Assembly: GCA_910576845.1 (NCBI GenBank)
Contig: CAJTJA010000074.1
Location: 1-5,810, forward strand
Origin: an uncultured Oscillibacter sp.
GTDB lineage: Bacteria; Bacillota; Clostridia; Oscillospirales; Oscillospiraceae
DNA: 5,810 bases
Direction: 5' to 3'
Below, piece by piece: positions 5,514 to 5,810 of this stretch. Position numbers and translations under genes: made by a program. The notes under the pieces are model-generated. The model did not search any database. It was given only the letters and a program-made list of their open reading frames with translations, and was not told where the DNA came from. How positions within the stretch are numbered: position 1 is the stretch's first letter; every line of letters begins with the position of its first letter.

Positions 5514-5810
5514 ATGAAACAGTACAAAGTCGGCGTCATCGGCTGTACAGGCATGGTGGGCCAGCGCTTCGTCACACTTTTGGAAAATCACCCCTGGTTT
5601 CAACTGACGGCAGTAGCCGCCAGTGCCCGCAGTTCCGGAAAAACCTATGAGGAAGCGGCAGGACCCCGTTGGGCCATGGCTGTTCCCATGCCGGAGAAGG
5701 CCAAAAAGCTGGTCGTTCTGGATGCGGAAGCCGACGCGGAAAAGCTGGCGTCTCTGGTGGACTTCTGCTTTTGCGCCGTGGACATGAAAAAGGAAGAAAT
5801 TCGGGCTCTT
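5514..5810 (+). CDS. asd: Aspartate-semialdehyde dehydrogenase, N-terminal part (runs off the right edge)
   Basis: The first 99 residues of an enzyme that reduces aspartyl-4-phosphate to aspartate semialdehyde with NADPH, the branch point to lysine/diaminopimelate, threonine and methionine. The N-terminus is a Rossmann fold, KVGVIGCTGMVGQRF (5-19), with the GxxGxxGQ nucleotide loop. It is followed by ENHPWFQLTAVAASARSSGK (24-43), where S37, R39 and S40 belong to the NADP-binding S-x-R-S-x-G-K motif, then TYEEAAGPRW. The HPWF and SARSSGK forms match the archaeal/fungal-type branch of the family, which also occurs in many Clostridia, rather than the E. coli type. The catalytic cysteine and histidine lie beyond the window. 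The ATG has a strong GGAGGAG site. It is transcribed divergently from the SpoIID-like/queA operon. Confidence 0.93.
   Translation, partial: MKQYKVGVIGCTGMVGQRFVTLLENHPWFQLTAVAASARSSGKTYEEAAGPRWAMAVPMPEKAKKLVVLDAEADAEKLASLVDFCFCAVDMKKEEIRAL

Noticed and set aside
1..5810. CRISPR array, tRNA gene, insertion sequence or long direct repeats
   Set aside because: No regularly spaced repeats, cloverleaf-like segments, transposase sequence or terminal inverted repeats were seen.

Overview
The window reads like a moderately G+C-rich Gram-positive anaerobe of the class Clostridia, probably close to the gut Oscillospiraceae (Flavonifractor/Oscillibacter-type genomes). This is an inference from four things: strong GGAGG-type ribosome binding sites on every gene, a SpoIID/LytB-family cell-wall enzyme, the zinc-ribbon form of ribosomal protein L28, and an archaeal/fungal-type aspartate-semialdehyde dehydrogenase.

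Layout. Positions 1-253 hold rpmB (L28) on the plus strand with a textbook intrinsic terminator. Positions 254-493 have no intact gene, but contain coding-like sequence that changes frame once and carries an in-frame stop, probably a decayed gene. Positions 494-1162 (minus) encode a class I SAM-dependent methyltransferase of unknown substrate; the gene is clearly more A+T-rich than its neighbours. Positions 1226-5326 (minus) form one compact operon, transcribed in the order secreted SpoIID/LytB-domain protein with a SPOR-like region, queA, a small stand-alone TfoX C-terminal-domain protein, and tgt. The stop codons of the first two genes run into the ribosome binding site of the next gene, and tgt overlaps the end of the tfoX-like gene. 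A 187-base divergent intergenic region with promoter-like sequences separates this operon from asd (plus strand, from 5514), which runs off the right edge.

How the genes work together. Tgt exchanges guanine-34 of GUN-anticodon tRNAs for preQ1, and QueA then adds the epoxycyclopentanediol moiety from SAM. The operon therefore holds the two successive tRNA-level steps of queuosine synthesis; no preQ1 synthesis gene and no preQ1 riboswitch is seen here. The SpoIID-like protein is predicted to be exported and to cleave peptidoglycan glycan strands; its link to tRNA modification is positional only. asd starts a separate unit for the aspartate pathway (lysine/diaminopimelate, threonine, methionine).

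Most of the window is ordinary housekeeping sequence. The parts most worth a second look are the 254-1162 segment (gene remnant plus an A+T-rich methyltransferase whose C-terminus runs into the remnant) and the face-to-face promoter arrangement at 5350-5461. I do not see convincing evidence of a wholly new biological system.
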